A stretch of DNA of 64,000 bases from Clostridiaceae bacterium Marseille-Q4143 (GTDB taxonomy: Bacteria; Bacillota; Clostridia; Lachnospirales; Lachnospiraceae): positions 124,001 to 188,000 of the forward strand of contig CP073693.1 in assembly GCA_018228645.1 (NCBI GenBank). Reading direction: 5' to 3'. A program made the position numbers and the translations under genes. The notes below the pieces were generated by a model. The model saw nothing but the letters and a program-made list of their open reading frames with translations. It had not been told where the DNA came from and did not search any database. Positions 56,250 to 64,000 of the stretch are shown piece by piece (the first letter of the stretch is position 1; every line of letters starts with the position of its first letter).

Positions 56250-57044
56250 TTAATATTTTTTCAGTACGGCTCTGCTTTTTTCCGCCTTTTCCAGTTCCTC
56301 AAAAACGCAGTCATTGACTACCTTGATATTGGTGCCTTTCATACCGGAAGAACGGGATTCGATCACACCTGCACTCTCGAATTTTCGCAGGGCATTGACG
56401 ATGACGGAACGGGTAATGCCTGCTTTATCTGCAATACGGCTTGCTACAAGCGTACATTCATTTCCCTTCATTTCCTTGAAAATCAGAAGAATAGCTTCCA
56501 GTTCTGTCACGGACAGGGTACTGATTGCAGACTGTACGATATGCTGTCTGCGGATCTCCTCGGCATTCTCCTCATGAACGGAACGCATCATCTCAAGACC
56601 TACAACGGTCGTACCGTATTCACTTAAAATGATATCGTCGATATCATAGTCATTCTCATATTTGTACATAAATAAAGTTCCAAGACGCTCTCCTGCAATG
56701 TCGATCGGAGTTACAAGCGCATGGTATTTGCGGATATCTTCCGTATCAAACCCCAGAGTCTGCAGATTGACATTTTCTTTTGTAGAAAGAATACCGAGCA
56801 GTCTCTCATTTAGCAGTGGATCAATCAGACTTCCCACCTGATCCACAATCAACTCATGAATCTCATCCACACCGATGCAGTCACCGATACCAAGTACTTT
56901 TCCCTTTTTACTGATTACCAGAACATTAGAATCCAGAATATCGGAAAGTACACGGCAGATATCGTTAAACACAACCTTACTGGAGTTGTTATTATGCAGA
57001 AGTTTATTAATTTTTCTTGTTTTGTCTAATAACTGTACACTCAT
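56250..57044 (-). CDS. codY: GTP- and branched-chain-amino-acid-sensing repressor CodY
   Basis: Global nutrient regulator, 264 aa: an N-terminal GAF domain (about 1-155) and a C-terminal winged HTH with the near-invariant recognition segment (SRIADKAGITRSVIVNALRKFES, about 200-222). ATG 57044 has AGGAGAG nine bases upstream; a longer frame without a site is open for 14 codons. It follows topA, separated by a hairpin (57072-57096) and a possible CodY box at 57132-57146. Confidence 0.96.
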   Translation of the reverse strand: MSVQLLDKTRKINKLLHNNNSSKVVFNDICRVLSDILDSNVLVISKKGKVLGIGDCIGVDEIHELIVDQVGSLIDPLLNERLLGILSTKENVNLQTLGFDTEDIRKYHALVTPIDIAGERLGTLFMYKYENDYDIDDIILSEYGTTVVGLEMMRSVHEENAEEIRRQHIVQSAISTLSVTELEAILLIFKEMKGNECTLVASRIADKAGITRSVIVNALRKFESAGVIESRSSGMKGTNIKVVNDCVFEELEKAEKSRAVLKKY

Positions 57045-57071
57045 TTTTTCTCTCTCCTGTAAACGCACAAA

Positions 57072-57096
57072 GTGCAGCTGCCCCACGCAGCCGCAC
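57072..57096 (-). terminator. Hairpin between topA and codY
   Basis: Stem GTGCGGCTGC / GCAGCTGCAC with one mismatch and a short loop, followed on the minus strand by TTTGTGCGTTT. The U-run is poor, so it may act as a partial attenuator of read-through into codY. Confidence 0.5.
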
Positions 57097-57131
57097 CTTG
57101 CATCTTAGCATATTTATCTGTATATTTCAAT

Positions 57132-57146
57132 CATTTTCAGAAATTA
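57132..57146. promoter_or_regulatory. Candidate CodY box upstream of codY
   Basis: CATTTTCAGAAATTA matches 12 of 15 positions of AATTTTCWGAAAATT. It overlaps the topA stop codon, 88 bases upstream of the codY start, and could allow autorepression. Confidence 0.35.
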
Positions 57147-59162
57147 TTTGTTTTCCTTCTCTACCGGGACAGAAACCGGATTTTCTGTCGGATTTTCCGG
57201 GCGTTTCCAGGATATGAAATCACAGTCCGGATAGCCTTCACAACTGTAGAATTTCCGACCTTTGGAAGAACGTCTGAGCACAACCTCTTTTCCGCATTTT
57301 GGACATTTCACGCCGATCTTCTCCAGATACGGCTTGGTATTCCGACATTCCGGGAATCCAGGACAAGCCAGGAATTTTCCATGCGGTCCGTATTTGACTA
57401 CCATGTTCCGTCCGCACTGCTCGCAGACCACATCAGACACTTCGTCCCGAATCTGTACTTTCTCCAGATCTTCCTCTGCTTTTTTCACAGCTTCCTCCAG
57501 ATCCGGATAAAAATTGCTGACTACCGTTTTCCAGCTGACTTTTCCTTCCTCTACCATGTCAAGAAGAGACTCCACATTGGCCGTGAAATCCGGTTCCACA
57601 ATACTCGGGAAAGCCTGCTTCATCATATTGTTGACCACCTCTCCAAGCTCGGTCAGATACAGGTTTCTTCCTTCCTTTGCCACATAGCGGCGGGCAATAA
57701 TGGTGCTGATGGTCGGCGCATAGGTACTCGGTCTTCCGATTCCAAGCTCCTCCAGCGTCTTTACAAGAGCAGCCTCCGTATAATGGGCGGGCGGCTGGGT
57801 AAAATGCTGTTTGTCTTCCAGTTCTTTAAGCGTCAGTTCGCTGTCCGGTCCAAGCTCCTTTAAGAGATTCATGCTGCCACCTTTTTCCTCTTCATCCTGT
57901 ACATAGACAGACATGAATCCATCAAAGGCAACCGTGGATGCAGATACGGTAAACCGGTATCCACCTCCGTCGATCTTCACTGCCATGGTGTTGTATTTTG
58001 CATCTGCCATACAGCTGGCAGTAAACCGTTTCCAGATCAGCTGATAGAGACGGAACTGGTCTCTGGAAAGAGAGTCCTTGACAGCCGCCGGGAGTCTGGT
58101 GATATCCGTAGGACGGATTGCCTCATGGGCGTCCTGAATCTTCTTACCAGAACTCTTCTTAGTTTCTCCCCGGTGCAGGTACTCTTCTCCATATGTCTGG
58201 CTGATATATTCTGTCGCCATCCGGGATGCCTCCTCGGACACACGGGTGGAGTCCGTACGGAGATAGGTGATAATACCGACCGTTCCCTGTCCCTCTATAT
58301 CAATTCCTTCATATAACTGCTGTGCAAGACGCATGGTCTTGGATGTGGAAAAGTTTAAAACCTTGGATGCCTCCTGCTGCAGAGTACTGGTGGTAAACGG
58401 AAGCGGAGCCTTCTTGGTGCGCTCCCCTTTCTTTACATCTGTCACATGGAAAGCCGCATCTTTGACTGCTGCAAGCACCTGATCCATCTCCTGCCGGGAA
58501 TGGATGTCCATTTTCTCCTCAGTAGTTCCGTAAAACTTTGCAGCCAGGGTTTTTCTCTCACCTTTTACCTGGAACTGTGCATCCAGACTCCAGTATTCCT
58601 CCGGTACAAATGCATTGATCTCCTCTTCCCTGTCGGCAATGATCCGAAGTGCTACGGACTGTACTCTTCCGGCACTTAAACCTCTCTTCACCTTCGCCCA
58701 CAGAATCGGACTGATCCGATACCCCACCATACGATCCACCATACGTCTCGCCTGCTGCGCATCCACCAGATCCATATCGATTTCCCGTGCATTCTTGATG
58801 GATTCTCTGACTGCGGTCTTCGTAATCTCATTGAACGTAATCCGGTACATCTTTTTGCTGTCCAATCCCAGTGCTTTGGAAAGATGCCAGGAAATTGCTT
58901 CTCCCTCACGGTCCGGGTCAGTTGCGAGATATACTTTGTCTGCCTTCTTCGCCTCTTTACGAAGTCCTGCAAGAATATCTCCTTTTCCGCGGATGGTAAT
59001 ATATTTTGGCTCATAGTCATGGTCCACGTCGATTCCGAACTGGCTCTTCGGAAAATCCCGCACATGGCCGTTGGATGCCATGACCTCATATTTTGCGCCT
59101 AAAAACTTCTTTATCGTCTTCACCTTTGCGGGTGACTCCACAATTACTAAATATTTAGCCAT
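57144..59162 (-). CDS. topA: DNA topoisomerase I
   Basis: Type IA enzyme relaxing negative supercoils (672 aa). An N-terminal TOPRIM domain (ATDPDREGEAI near 80-90) and the active-site Tyr300 in IITYLRTDS are present. Two C-terminal four-cysteine zinc ribbons follow (CEQCGRN..., CPKCGKE...), then a short acidic tail. It overlaps dprA by eight bases. The order dprA-topA-codY is conserved in Firmicutes. Confidence 0.97.
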   Translation of the reverse strand: MAKYLVIVESPAKVKTIKKFLGAKYEVMASNGHVRDFPKSQFGIDVDHDYEPKYITIRGKGDILAGLRKEAKKADKVYLATDPDREGEAISWHLSKALGLDSKKMYRITFNEITKTAVRESIKNAREIDMDLVDAQQARRMVDRMVGYRISPILWAKVKRGLSAGRVQSVALRIIADREEEINAFVPEEYWSLDAQFQVKGERKTLAAKFYGTTEEKMDIHSRQEMDQVLAAVKDAAFHVTDVKKGERTKKAPLPFTTSTLQQEASKVLNFSTSKTMRLAQQLYEGIDIEGQGTVGIITYLRTDSTRVSEEASRMATEYISQTYGEEYLHRGETKKSSGKKIQDAHEAIRPTDITRLPAAVKDSLSRDQFRLYQLIWKRFTASCMADAKYNTMAVKIDGGGYRFTVSASTVAFDGFMSVYVQDEEEKGGSMNLLKELGPDSELTLKELEDKQHFTQPPAHYTEAALVKTLEELGIGRPSTYAPTISTIIARRYVAKEGRNLYLTELGEVVNNMMKQAFPSIVEPDFTANVESLLDMVEEGKVSWKTVVSNFYPDLEEAVKKAEEDLEKVQIRDEVSDVVCEQCGRNMVVKYGPHGKFLACPGFPECRNTKPYLEKIGVKCPKCGKEVVLRRSSKGRKFYSCEGYPDCDFISWKRPENPTENPVSVPVEKENK

Positions 59163-60063
59163 CTGTAATCTTCAAATCCGTCCTTACATAATGATTCTTC
59201 TGAACTTCCCTGATCAGGCCTTTCAACTCCAGTCCGGTCAGGACCGAAAGCACTCTGGAAGCGGGAAATCCTGTCTTTGCGATCAGGTCTTCCAGACCAG
59301 CCGGTTGTAAACGTATCCAACTATACACGATATCCTCTTCCTTTGCAAGTAAAATTTTTGTGTCTTTTTGCGTCAAAACTATTTTTTCTTTCTGAATTCC
59401 CAGTGCTTCCAGAATGGTATCCGGCCTGTCCGCCAGTCCGGCGCCCTGCTTCAGAAGGTTCAGACAGCCTCGGCTCAGCTCATCTCCCAGCCTTCCCGGT
59501 ACTGCCCACACGTCCTTTCCCTGTTCCAATGCGAAATCCGCGGTGATCAGGGAACCGCTCTTTTCTCTTGCCTCTACCACCAGCACCAGATCAGAAAGCG
59601 CACTGATAATCCGATTTCTTGCCGGGAAAAATCCTGCCAGCGGCGGACGGCCGGGCGGCTGTTCTGACAGTATCCCCCCTTTTTCCTTCAGACATTCATA
59701 AAGATGCCTCTGTCCAGCCGGATAGCAGACATCCACACCACATCCCAGCACGGCAAATGTATCTCCATCTGCTTTCAGCGCACCTTCATGGGCATAACTG
59801 TCAATGCCCCATGCCATACCGCTGATGATCTGCACCCCGGCTTCGGCCAGATGTTCTGCAAAAAGTTTTGCCATGGCATTCCCATAAGCCGTAGATCTTC
59901 TGGCTCCGACGATTGCCACACTCTTGCGGTTCGGATCCGGCATTCTGCCCATATACCAGAGTTTTCGGGGCATTCCTTTGTGAACCGCTATTTTTTCCGG
60001 ATATCTGTCCGATTCTCTTTCCACACAGAAAATCATGTTTCTTCTATTATATATGTCATTCAT
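59155..60063 (-). CDS. dprA: DNA-processing protein DprA
   Basis: Loads RecA on incoming single-stranded DNA in natural transformation. 302 residues: Rossmann-like DprA core with VAIVGARRSTAYG near 49-61 and GMAWGIDSYAHEGAL near 82-96, and a C-terminal winged-helix-like domain (about 235-295). It lacks the N-terminal SAM domain of longer homologues (usual length about 360). It is next to comM, so two competence-associated genes are together. Confidence 0.94.
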   Translation of the reverse strand: MNDIYNRRNMIFCVERESDRYPEKIAVHKGMPRKLWYMGRMPDPNRKSVAIVGARRSTAYGNAMAKLFAEHLAEAGVQIISGMAWGIDSYAHEGALKADGDTFAVLGCGVDVCYPAGQRHLYECLKEKGGILSEQPPGRPPLAGFFPARNRIISALSDLVLVVEAREKSGSLITADFALEQGKDVWAVPGRLGDELSRGCLNLLKQGAGLADRPDTILEALGIQKEKIVLTQKDTKILLAKEEDIVYSWIRLQPAGLEDLIAKTGFPASRVLSVLTGLELKGLIREVQKNHYVRTDLKITDG

Positions 60064-60070
60064 AACCTTT

Positions 60071-61600
60071 TTACTCCCAGAATTTCTGATACGCCGAGCG
60101 GTACCCGAGAGCTTCCAGAAGGTGCGGCTCCCGGATTGTCTCTTCCCCTGCCAGGTCTGCGATGGTCCTCGCCACTTTGATCACCCGATGATAACCTCTC
60201 GCGCTTAAATTCATCCGTTCAAATGCCAGTTCCATCAACTTCTGCTCATCAGTTCCCAGAGGACAGAATTCCCGGATGGCTGCAGTACCCAGTCTGGAAT
60301 TAAATTTCCATCCAGCCTTTTCATACCGCTTCTCCTGTATCTGTCTTGCCTGTTCCACCCGCTTTCGCATCTTCGCAGAAGATTCATTTTCTTCTTCGGA
60401 AGTAAGATCCCTGTATTCTACCCGCGGGATCTCCACACAGATATCAATCCGGTCCAGAAGCGGCCTGGAAATCCGCTTCACATATTTCGCCACTTCTCCC
60501 GGAAGGCAATGACACTTGCTGCGGTCAGGATAATAACCGCATTTACATGGATTCATAGCTGCGACCAGTTGAAACTCTGCCGGAAACTCATAGGTTCCAT
60601 CTGTCCGACTGATCACCACCCTTCCTTCTTCCATGGGCTGGCGCAAAACTTCCAGTGCGTTTTTTGAAAATTCCGGCAATTCATCCAGAAAGAGAATTCC
60701 GCCTGTGGCAAGACTGATCTCTCCCGGCCTTACTTTTCTGCCTCCTCCCGTCAACGCATTGGCGGAGACAGTATGATGCGGCGAACGGAATGGCCGCTCC
60801 GTCATCAGTCCTTCTTTTCCCGCCAGCAACCCGCAGGCACTGTAGACCTTCGATATTTTCAGGCTTTCTTCCAACGTCAGTTCCGGCAGAATGGATGGCA
60901 TGCGTCTGGCAATCATTGTTTTTCCTGCCCCCGGACTTCCAATCATCAGTAAATTATGCATTCCTGCGGCTGCGATCTCCGCTGCCCTGCGCACTGCAAA
61001 CTGTCCGTTCACCTCTCGAAAATCTTCTCCGGTCTTCTTTCTCGATGGGTGCCATGCCGGAACTTCGGTTCTCTGGCTCTTCTTCGCATTTTCTGACAGA
61101 AGACACTCCAGAAGTTCCCGGATGCTTTCAATCCCGATCACCGACATCTCCGGTACCGCCGCCCCTTCCCCTGCATTGGCTTTCGGCACCAGACAACAGC
61201 TGCACTTTAACTCCCGCGCCAGAAGTACTGTCTGCAGCACACCATCCACCGGATAAATCTGCCCGTTCAGACCTACTTCTCCTACAATCATGATATTTCT
61301 GGCATATTCTGCCGGGAAGACACCCAGTGCTGCCAGCAGTGCCGCTGCTACCGGAAGATCATACCTGGTTCCCTCTTTCCGGATATGGGCCGGTGACAGA
61401 TTAACTGTTACCCGTTTTGGCGGAACGGCGATTCCCGTATTCCGCAGAGCCGTCCGTACCCGGTCTGCCGCCTCCCGTACTTCTGTGGACAGATCTCCCA
61501 CCATACAGAACATGGGCAGTCCGTCGCAGACATCTGCTTCTACCTGCACCGCTTTTGCTTCCACGCCAATGACTGCAGCTGATAAAATCATGCTGAACAT
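60071..61600 (-). CDS. comM: ComM/YifB Mg-chelatase-like AAA+ ATPase
   Basis: 509 residues: an N-terminal Lon-protease-like fold (about 1-165), an AAA+ core with Walker A (MIGSPGAGKTMIARR near 218-232), and a C-terminal zinc/Mg-chelatase segment (CKCGYYPD). ComM helps branch migration during chromosomal integration of donor DNA; many Clostridia keep it without evident transformability. GGAGGAAG lies before ATG 61600. It lies seven bases upstream of dprA. Confidence 0.93.
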   Translation of the reverse strand: MFSMILSAAVIGVEAKAVQVEADVCDGLPMFCMVGDLSTEVREAADRVRTALRNTGIAVPPKRVTVNLSPAHIRKEGTRYDLPVAAALLAALGVFPAEYARNIMIVGEVGLNGQIYPVDGVLQTVLLARELKCSCCLVPKANAGEGAAVPEMSVIGIESIRELLECLLSENAKKSQRTEVPAWHPSRKKTGEDFREVNGQFAVRRAAEIAAAGMHNLLMIGSPGAGKTMIARRMPSILPELTLEESLKISKVYSACGLLAGKEGLMTERPFRSPHHTVSANALTGGGRKVRPGEISLATGGILFLDELPEFSKNALEVLRQPMEEGRVVISRTDGTYEFPAEFQLVAAMNPCKCGYYPDRSKCHCLPGEVAKYVKRISRPLLDRIDICVEIPRVEYRDLTSEEENESSAKMRKRVEQARQIQEKRYEKAGWKFNSRLGTAAIREFCPLGTDEQKLMELAFERMNLSARGYHRVIKVARTIADLAGEETIREPHLLEALGYRSAYQKFWE

Positions 61601-61694
61601 TTTTGCTTCCTCCGTAAATTGTAACTCGGAAAATATATGCGATTTGCATTTCAGATTTTAGACACCTACAGCATAGCATATTTCCACACAGGAT

Positions 61695-62318
61695 TCAATC
61701 CTGGAAATATTCCCGCAGCCGATGCAGTGCATTTTTTTCAATTCTGCTGATATAAGAACGGGAGATTCCAAGACGTTCCGCAATCTCTCTTTGAGTATAT
61801 TCTCTGCCACCGTAGAGGCCATAGCGCATGATCAACACCAGCCGCTCCCTCTCACTTAAACGTTCCTCCAATAGCCTGTAAATACGCAGTGAATCATCCT
61901 TCAGCTGGATCTGCTCCATTGCTTCCGGTTCCCCGCTCTCCATAATGTCCAGCAGCTGTATCTCGTTTCCTTCCTTGTCCGTACCGATGGGTTCATAATA
62001 GGATGTTTCTCTCATATACTTCTTTTTCGCCCGCATATACATGAGGATCTCATTCTCCACACATCTCGCCGCATAGGTAGAAAGTCTTCTGGCCTTCTCC
62101 TGGTCAAAGGTGTCCACCGCCTTGATCAGTCCGATCGTTCCGATAGAGATCAATTCTTCCATATCATCTTCTGCCGACTGATATTTTTTCACAATATGCG
62201 CTACCAGACGCAGATTATATTCAATCAAAATCCGCCTGGCCTCCCCATCCCCGTCCCGCAGTCTGCTCAGGTAGTATTTCTCGTTTTCAGCCGTAAGCGG
62301 TTTTGGAAAAGTCCTCAA
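61695..62318 (-). CDS. sigK: SigK-type sporulation sigma factor without prosequence
   Basis: 207-residue late mother-cell sigma factor. Region 2 is highly typical (NLRLVAHIVKKY, ISIGTIGLIKA, STYAARCVENEIL), as is region 4 (YTQREIAERLGISRSYISRIEKNALHRL). The protein begins MRTFPKPLT, where B. subtilis mature SigK begins after cleavage of about 20 residues; no pro-peptide is encoded, as reported for C. difficile. No skin-like element interrupts it. The only start is a TTG at 62318, lying in the U-tract of the upstream terminator, with GAGAGAGGTG (part of the stem) as ribosome site. Confidence 0.88.
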   Translation of the reverse strand: MRTFPKPLTAENEKYYLSRLRDGDGEARRILIEYNLRLVAHIVKKYQSAEDDMEELISIGTIGLIKAVDTFDQEKARRLSTYAARCVENEILMYMRAKKKYMRETSYYEPIGTDKEGNEIQLLDIMESGEPEAMEQIQLKDDSLRIYRLLEERLSERERLVLIMRYGLYGGREYTQREIAERLGISRSYISRIEKNALHRLREYFQD

Positions 62319-62381
62319 AAAAAGGCACCTCTCTCGCGGATTTAATACATTTTATGTAAAAATCCGGCAGAAGTGCCTTTC
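62317..62381 (-). terminator. Terminator after the U32 gene, overlapping the sigK start
   Basis: Stem AAAGGCACTTCT / AGAGAGGTGCCTTT, extended by an inner GGATTT/AAATCC pairing, then TTTTTTT on the minus strand. The last two Ts form the sigK TTG codon, and the 3' arm contains its likely ribosome site. Confidence 0.8.
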
Positions 62382-62400
62382 CCTCTTATTTCTTTTTCCT

Positions 62401-63633
62401 TTAAAAATCTTTTCTTCTTAAGATATCCATGGCTTCCGGCGCACTGGACAATTTTACTTTGAGCGCCTGTTTTGCATGCGGCGCGCTTTCCTGTTCATTG
62501 CCTTCCAGATCCTGAATATGTTCCACCGTCACCTCAATGTTCCGTCCATCCGGCTTCATAATCTCGATCGTCTCTCCCACAGAGAACTTGTTGCGCTGTT
62601 CCAGATCGAAGACACCGGCTGCATCCGGCTGTCCGGCAATTCCAAGATAGACATAATCTTTCTCATAGGTGTTGCTGTCATAGATCTGTGAATTTTCATC
62701 CGGTTTTCCGTAGAAAAAACCGGTGGTGAACCGACGATAAGTACATCCAGTGATCTGCTGCTCATACCACGGAAGGTTCTGTTCATAGACCTCTCTGCCT
62801 TTTTCCAGATCATCCAGTGCCTTGCGGTAGGTTCTCGCAACTGTCGCAACATAGAGTGCCGTCTTCATACGTCCCTCAATCTTCAGGCTGTCCACACCGG
62901 CATCTACAAGATCCGGCAGATGATCCACCATGCAGAGATCTTTGGAGTTAAAAATATAGGTACCTCTCTCATTTTCGTAGACAGGCATATATTCGCCCGG
63001 GCGTGTCTCTTCCACCACAGAATATTTCCAGCGGCACGGATGTGTACAGGCTCCCCGGTTCGCATCTCTTCCGGTAAAGAAATTGCTCAGAAGACATCTT
63101 CCGGAATAGGAGATACACATAGCTCCATGTACAAATGTCTCTATCTCCAGGCTGTCCGGAATATGATCCCGGATCTCCCGAATCTCCTTCAGGGAGAGTT
63201 CCCGTCCCGTTACCACACGGGTTGCACCCTGACGCTGCCAGAAAAGAAATGTCATATAGTTGACATTGTTTGCCTGGGTAGACACATGAATATCAATCTC
63301 CGGACATACTTCTCTTGCGATGGTAAACATTCCAGGATCGGAAATGATCAGTGCATCCGGCTCGATAGCCTTCAGTTCTTCAAAATATGCTCTGGCACCG
63401 TCCAGATCATCATTGTGTGCCAAAATATTGGCGGTCACATATACTTTCACTCCATGTTCATGAGCAAAGCGAATACCCTCCGCCATGTCCTCCATGGAAA
63501 AATTTTTTGCCTTTGCACGAAGTCCGAAGGCTTCGCCACCGATGTATACGGCATCTGCGCCAAAGGTAACTGCCACCTTCAACACTTCCAGACTGCTGGC
63601 CGGCACCAGAAGCTCCGGTTTTCTTCTCATCAT
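62401..63633 (-). CDS. Peptidase U32 / TrhP-type tRNA hydroxylation protein
   Basis: 410 residues of the U32 family. The signature region is intact: ETFVHGAMCISYSGRC near 164-179, followed by a cysteine cluster (RGACTHPCRW). In B. subtilis and E. coli this family (TrhP, YrrN/YrrO, YegQ) supports prephenate-dependent 5-hydroxyuridine at tRNA position 34; a true protease role is doubtful. It lies 13 bases downstream of an O-methyltransferase gene of the TrmR type, which makes the tRNA role likely. Either of two adjacent ATGs (63633, 63630) could start it. Confidence 0.88.
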   Translation of the reverse strand: MMRRKPELLVPASSLEVLKVAVTFGADAVYIGGEAFGLRAKAKNFSMEDMAEGIRFAHEHGVKVYVTANILAHNDDLDGARAYFEELKAIEPDALIISDPGMFTIAREVCPEIDIHVSTQANNVNYMTFLFWQRQGATRVVTGRELSLKEIREIRDHIPDSLEIETFVHGAMCISYSGRCLLSNFFTGRDANRGACTHPCRWKYSVVEETRPGEYMPVYENERGTYIFNSKDLCMVDHLPDLVDAGVDSLKIEGRMKTALYVATVARTYRKALDDLEKGREVYEQNLPWYEQQITGCTYRRFTTGFFYGKPDENSQIYDSNTYEKDYVYLGIAGQPDAAGVFDLEQRNKFSVGETIEIMKPDGRNIEVTVEHIQDLEGNEQESAPHAKQALKVKLSSAPEAMDILRRKDF

Positions 63634-63646
63634 ATCGATTCCTTTC

Positions 63647-64000
63647 TTACTTCCGGACACTGACTGTCACTCCGTCTCCCAGCGGGAGAACCGAAGTCAC
63701 CAGATCATCCCGGTGTGTCAGTTCATACAGATATTCTCTCATACGCGCATGAATTGTCCGGTCACGCCGCTCTACTGCGAAACGGGACTCCACAATATTT
63801 CCATCCTGCAGCACATTATCCGATACCAGAACAGCTCCTTCTGGCATGATCCTTAAAAGTTCCGGCAGATAGTAGATATACTGTGCCTTCGCTGCATCCA
63901 GAAATACAAAATCATAGGGGCCGGTAAGCCTCTTCAGCACTTCCATGGCGTCACCCTCGAGAAGTGTAATCTGATGATCCTTCCCTGCCCGGACAAAGTT
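63647..64000 (-). CDS. SAM-dependent O-methyltransferase, TrmR-like, 5' end beyond window
   Basis: The C-terminal 117 codons are visible, reading in from the right edge. The class I methyltransferase features YDFVFLDAAKAQYIYYLPE and VLVSDNVLQDG match the caffeoyl-CoA O-methyltransferase-like family, to which B. subtilis TrmR (YrrM) belongs; TrmR methylates ho5U34 to mo5U34 in tRNA. The neighbour is a U32/TrhP gene, as in the Bacillus yrrMNO cluster. The start and SAM motif I are outside the window. Confidence 0.83.
   Translation of the reverse strand, partial: NFVRAGKDHQITLLEGDAMEVLKRLTGPYDFVFLDAAKAQYIYYLPELLRIMPEGAVLVSDNVLQDGNIVESRFAVERRDRTIHARMREYLYELTHRDDLVTSVLPLGDGVTVSVRK

Overview
The window reads as chromosomal DNA of a low-to-mid GC, spore-lineage, anaerobic Firmicute, most likely Lachnospiraceae (Clostridia). 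Support: CodY, a SigK-type sigma factor, CIRCE-controlled groESL, an oxygen-sensitive class III ribonucleotide reductase, MurE with the DNPR diaminopimelate motif, and class A RNase P RNA. Nearly all genes are on the minus strand; only the carbamate kinase-like gene and a LacI-kinase fusion are clearly on the plus strand.

Layout. 1-9912: priA (cut by the window edge), murE, an NhaC antiporter, alanine dehydrogenase, a divergent YqeA-like carbamate kinase, and a GNAT-exonuclease III-DinB repair operon. 9998-10343: RNase P RNA with promoter and terminator. 10350-14700: an accessory stretch with a gene-poor repeat region, a membrane-anchored HTH regulator, a truncated XerD-like recombinase, a hemerythrin/HD-GYP operon and fragments of another element. 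14838-22648: PAP2 protein, uridine kinase-like protein, and a dgt-dnaG-rpoD-trmK-nif3 macromolecular synthesis cluster. 22760-26279: LrgAB, a DUF5662 protein and a GH13 protein that has lost its catalytic residues. 26403-36877: a nucleoside uptake and breakdown locus (BMP-type ABC importer, two nucleoside hydrolases, a YczE-like membrane protein, ribokinase) diverging from a LacI regulator fused to a second PfkB sugar kinase. 36929-40934: two ECF sigma/anti-sigma modules. 41027-64000: housekeeping genes (second type IIA topoisomerase, NrdD, a histidine-rich CsoR relative, asnS, an ArAE-type membrane protein, pyruvate kinase, guaB, groESL, codY, topA, dprA, comM, sigK, peptidase U32/trhP and a partial trmR-like methyltransferase).

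How the parts fit. The nucleoside locus forms a complete route: capture and import of nucleosides, hydrolysis to base plus ribose, and ribose phosphorylation, with the LacI-kinase fusion placed to sense a product. CodY (GTP sensing) and GuaB (GTP synthesis) lie 2-3 kb apart. Several control elements are unusually compact: an ECF promoter whose -35 lies inside the topoisomerase terminator, a SigK start codon sitting in the U-tract of a terminator, and an attenuator between the nucleoside binding protein and its ABC ATPase. No tRNA, rRNA, CRISPR array or intact insertion sequence was seen.
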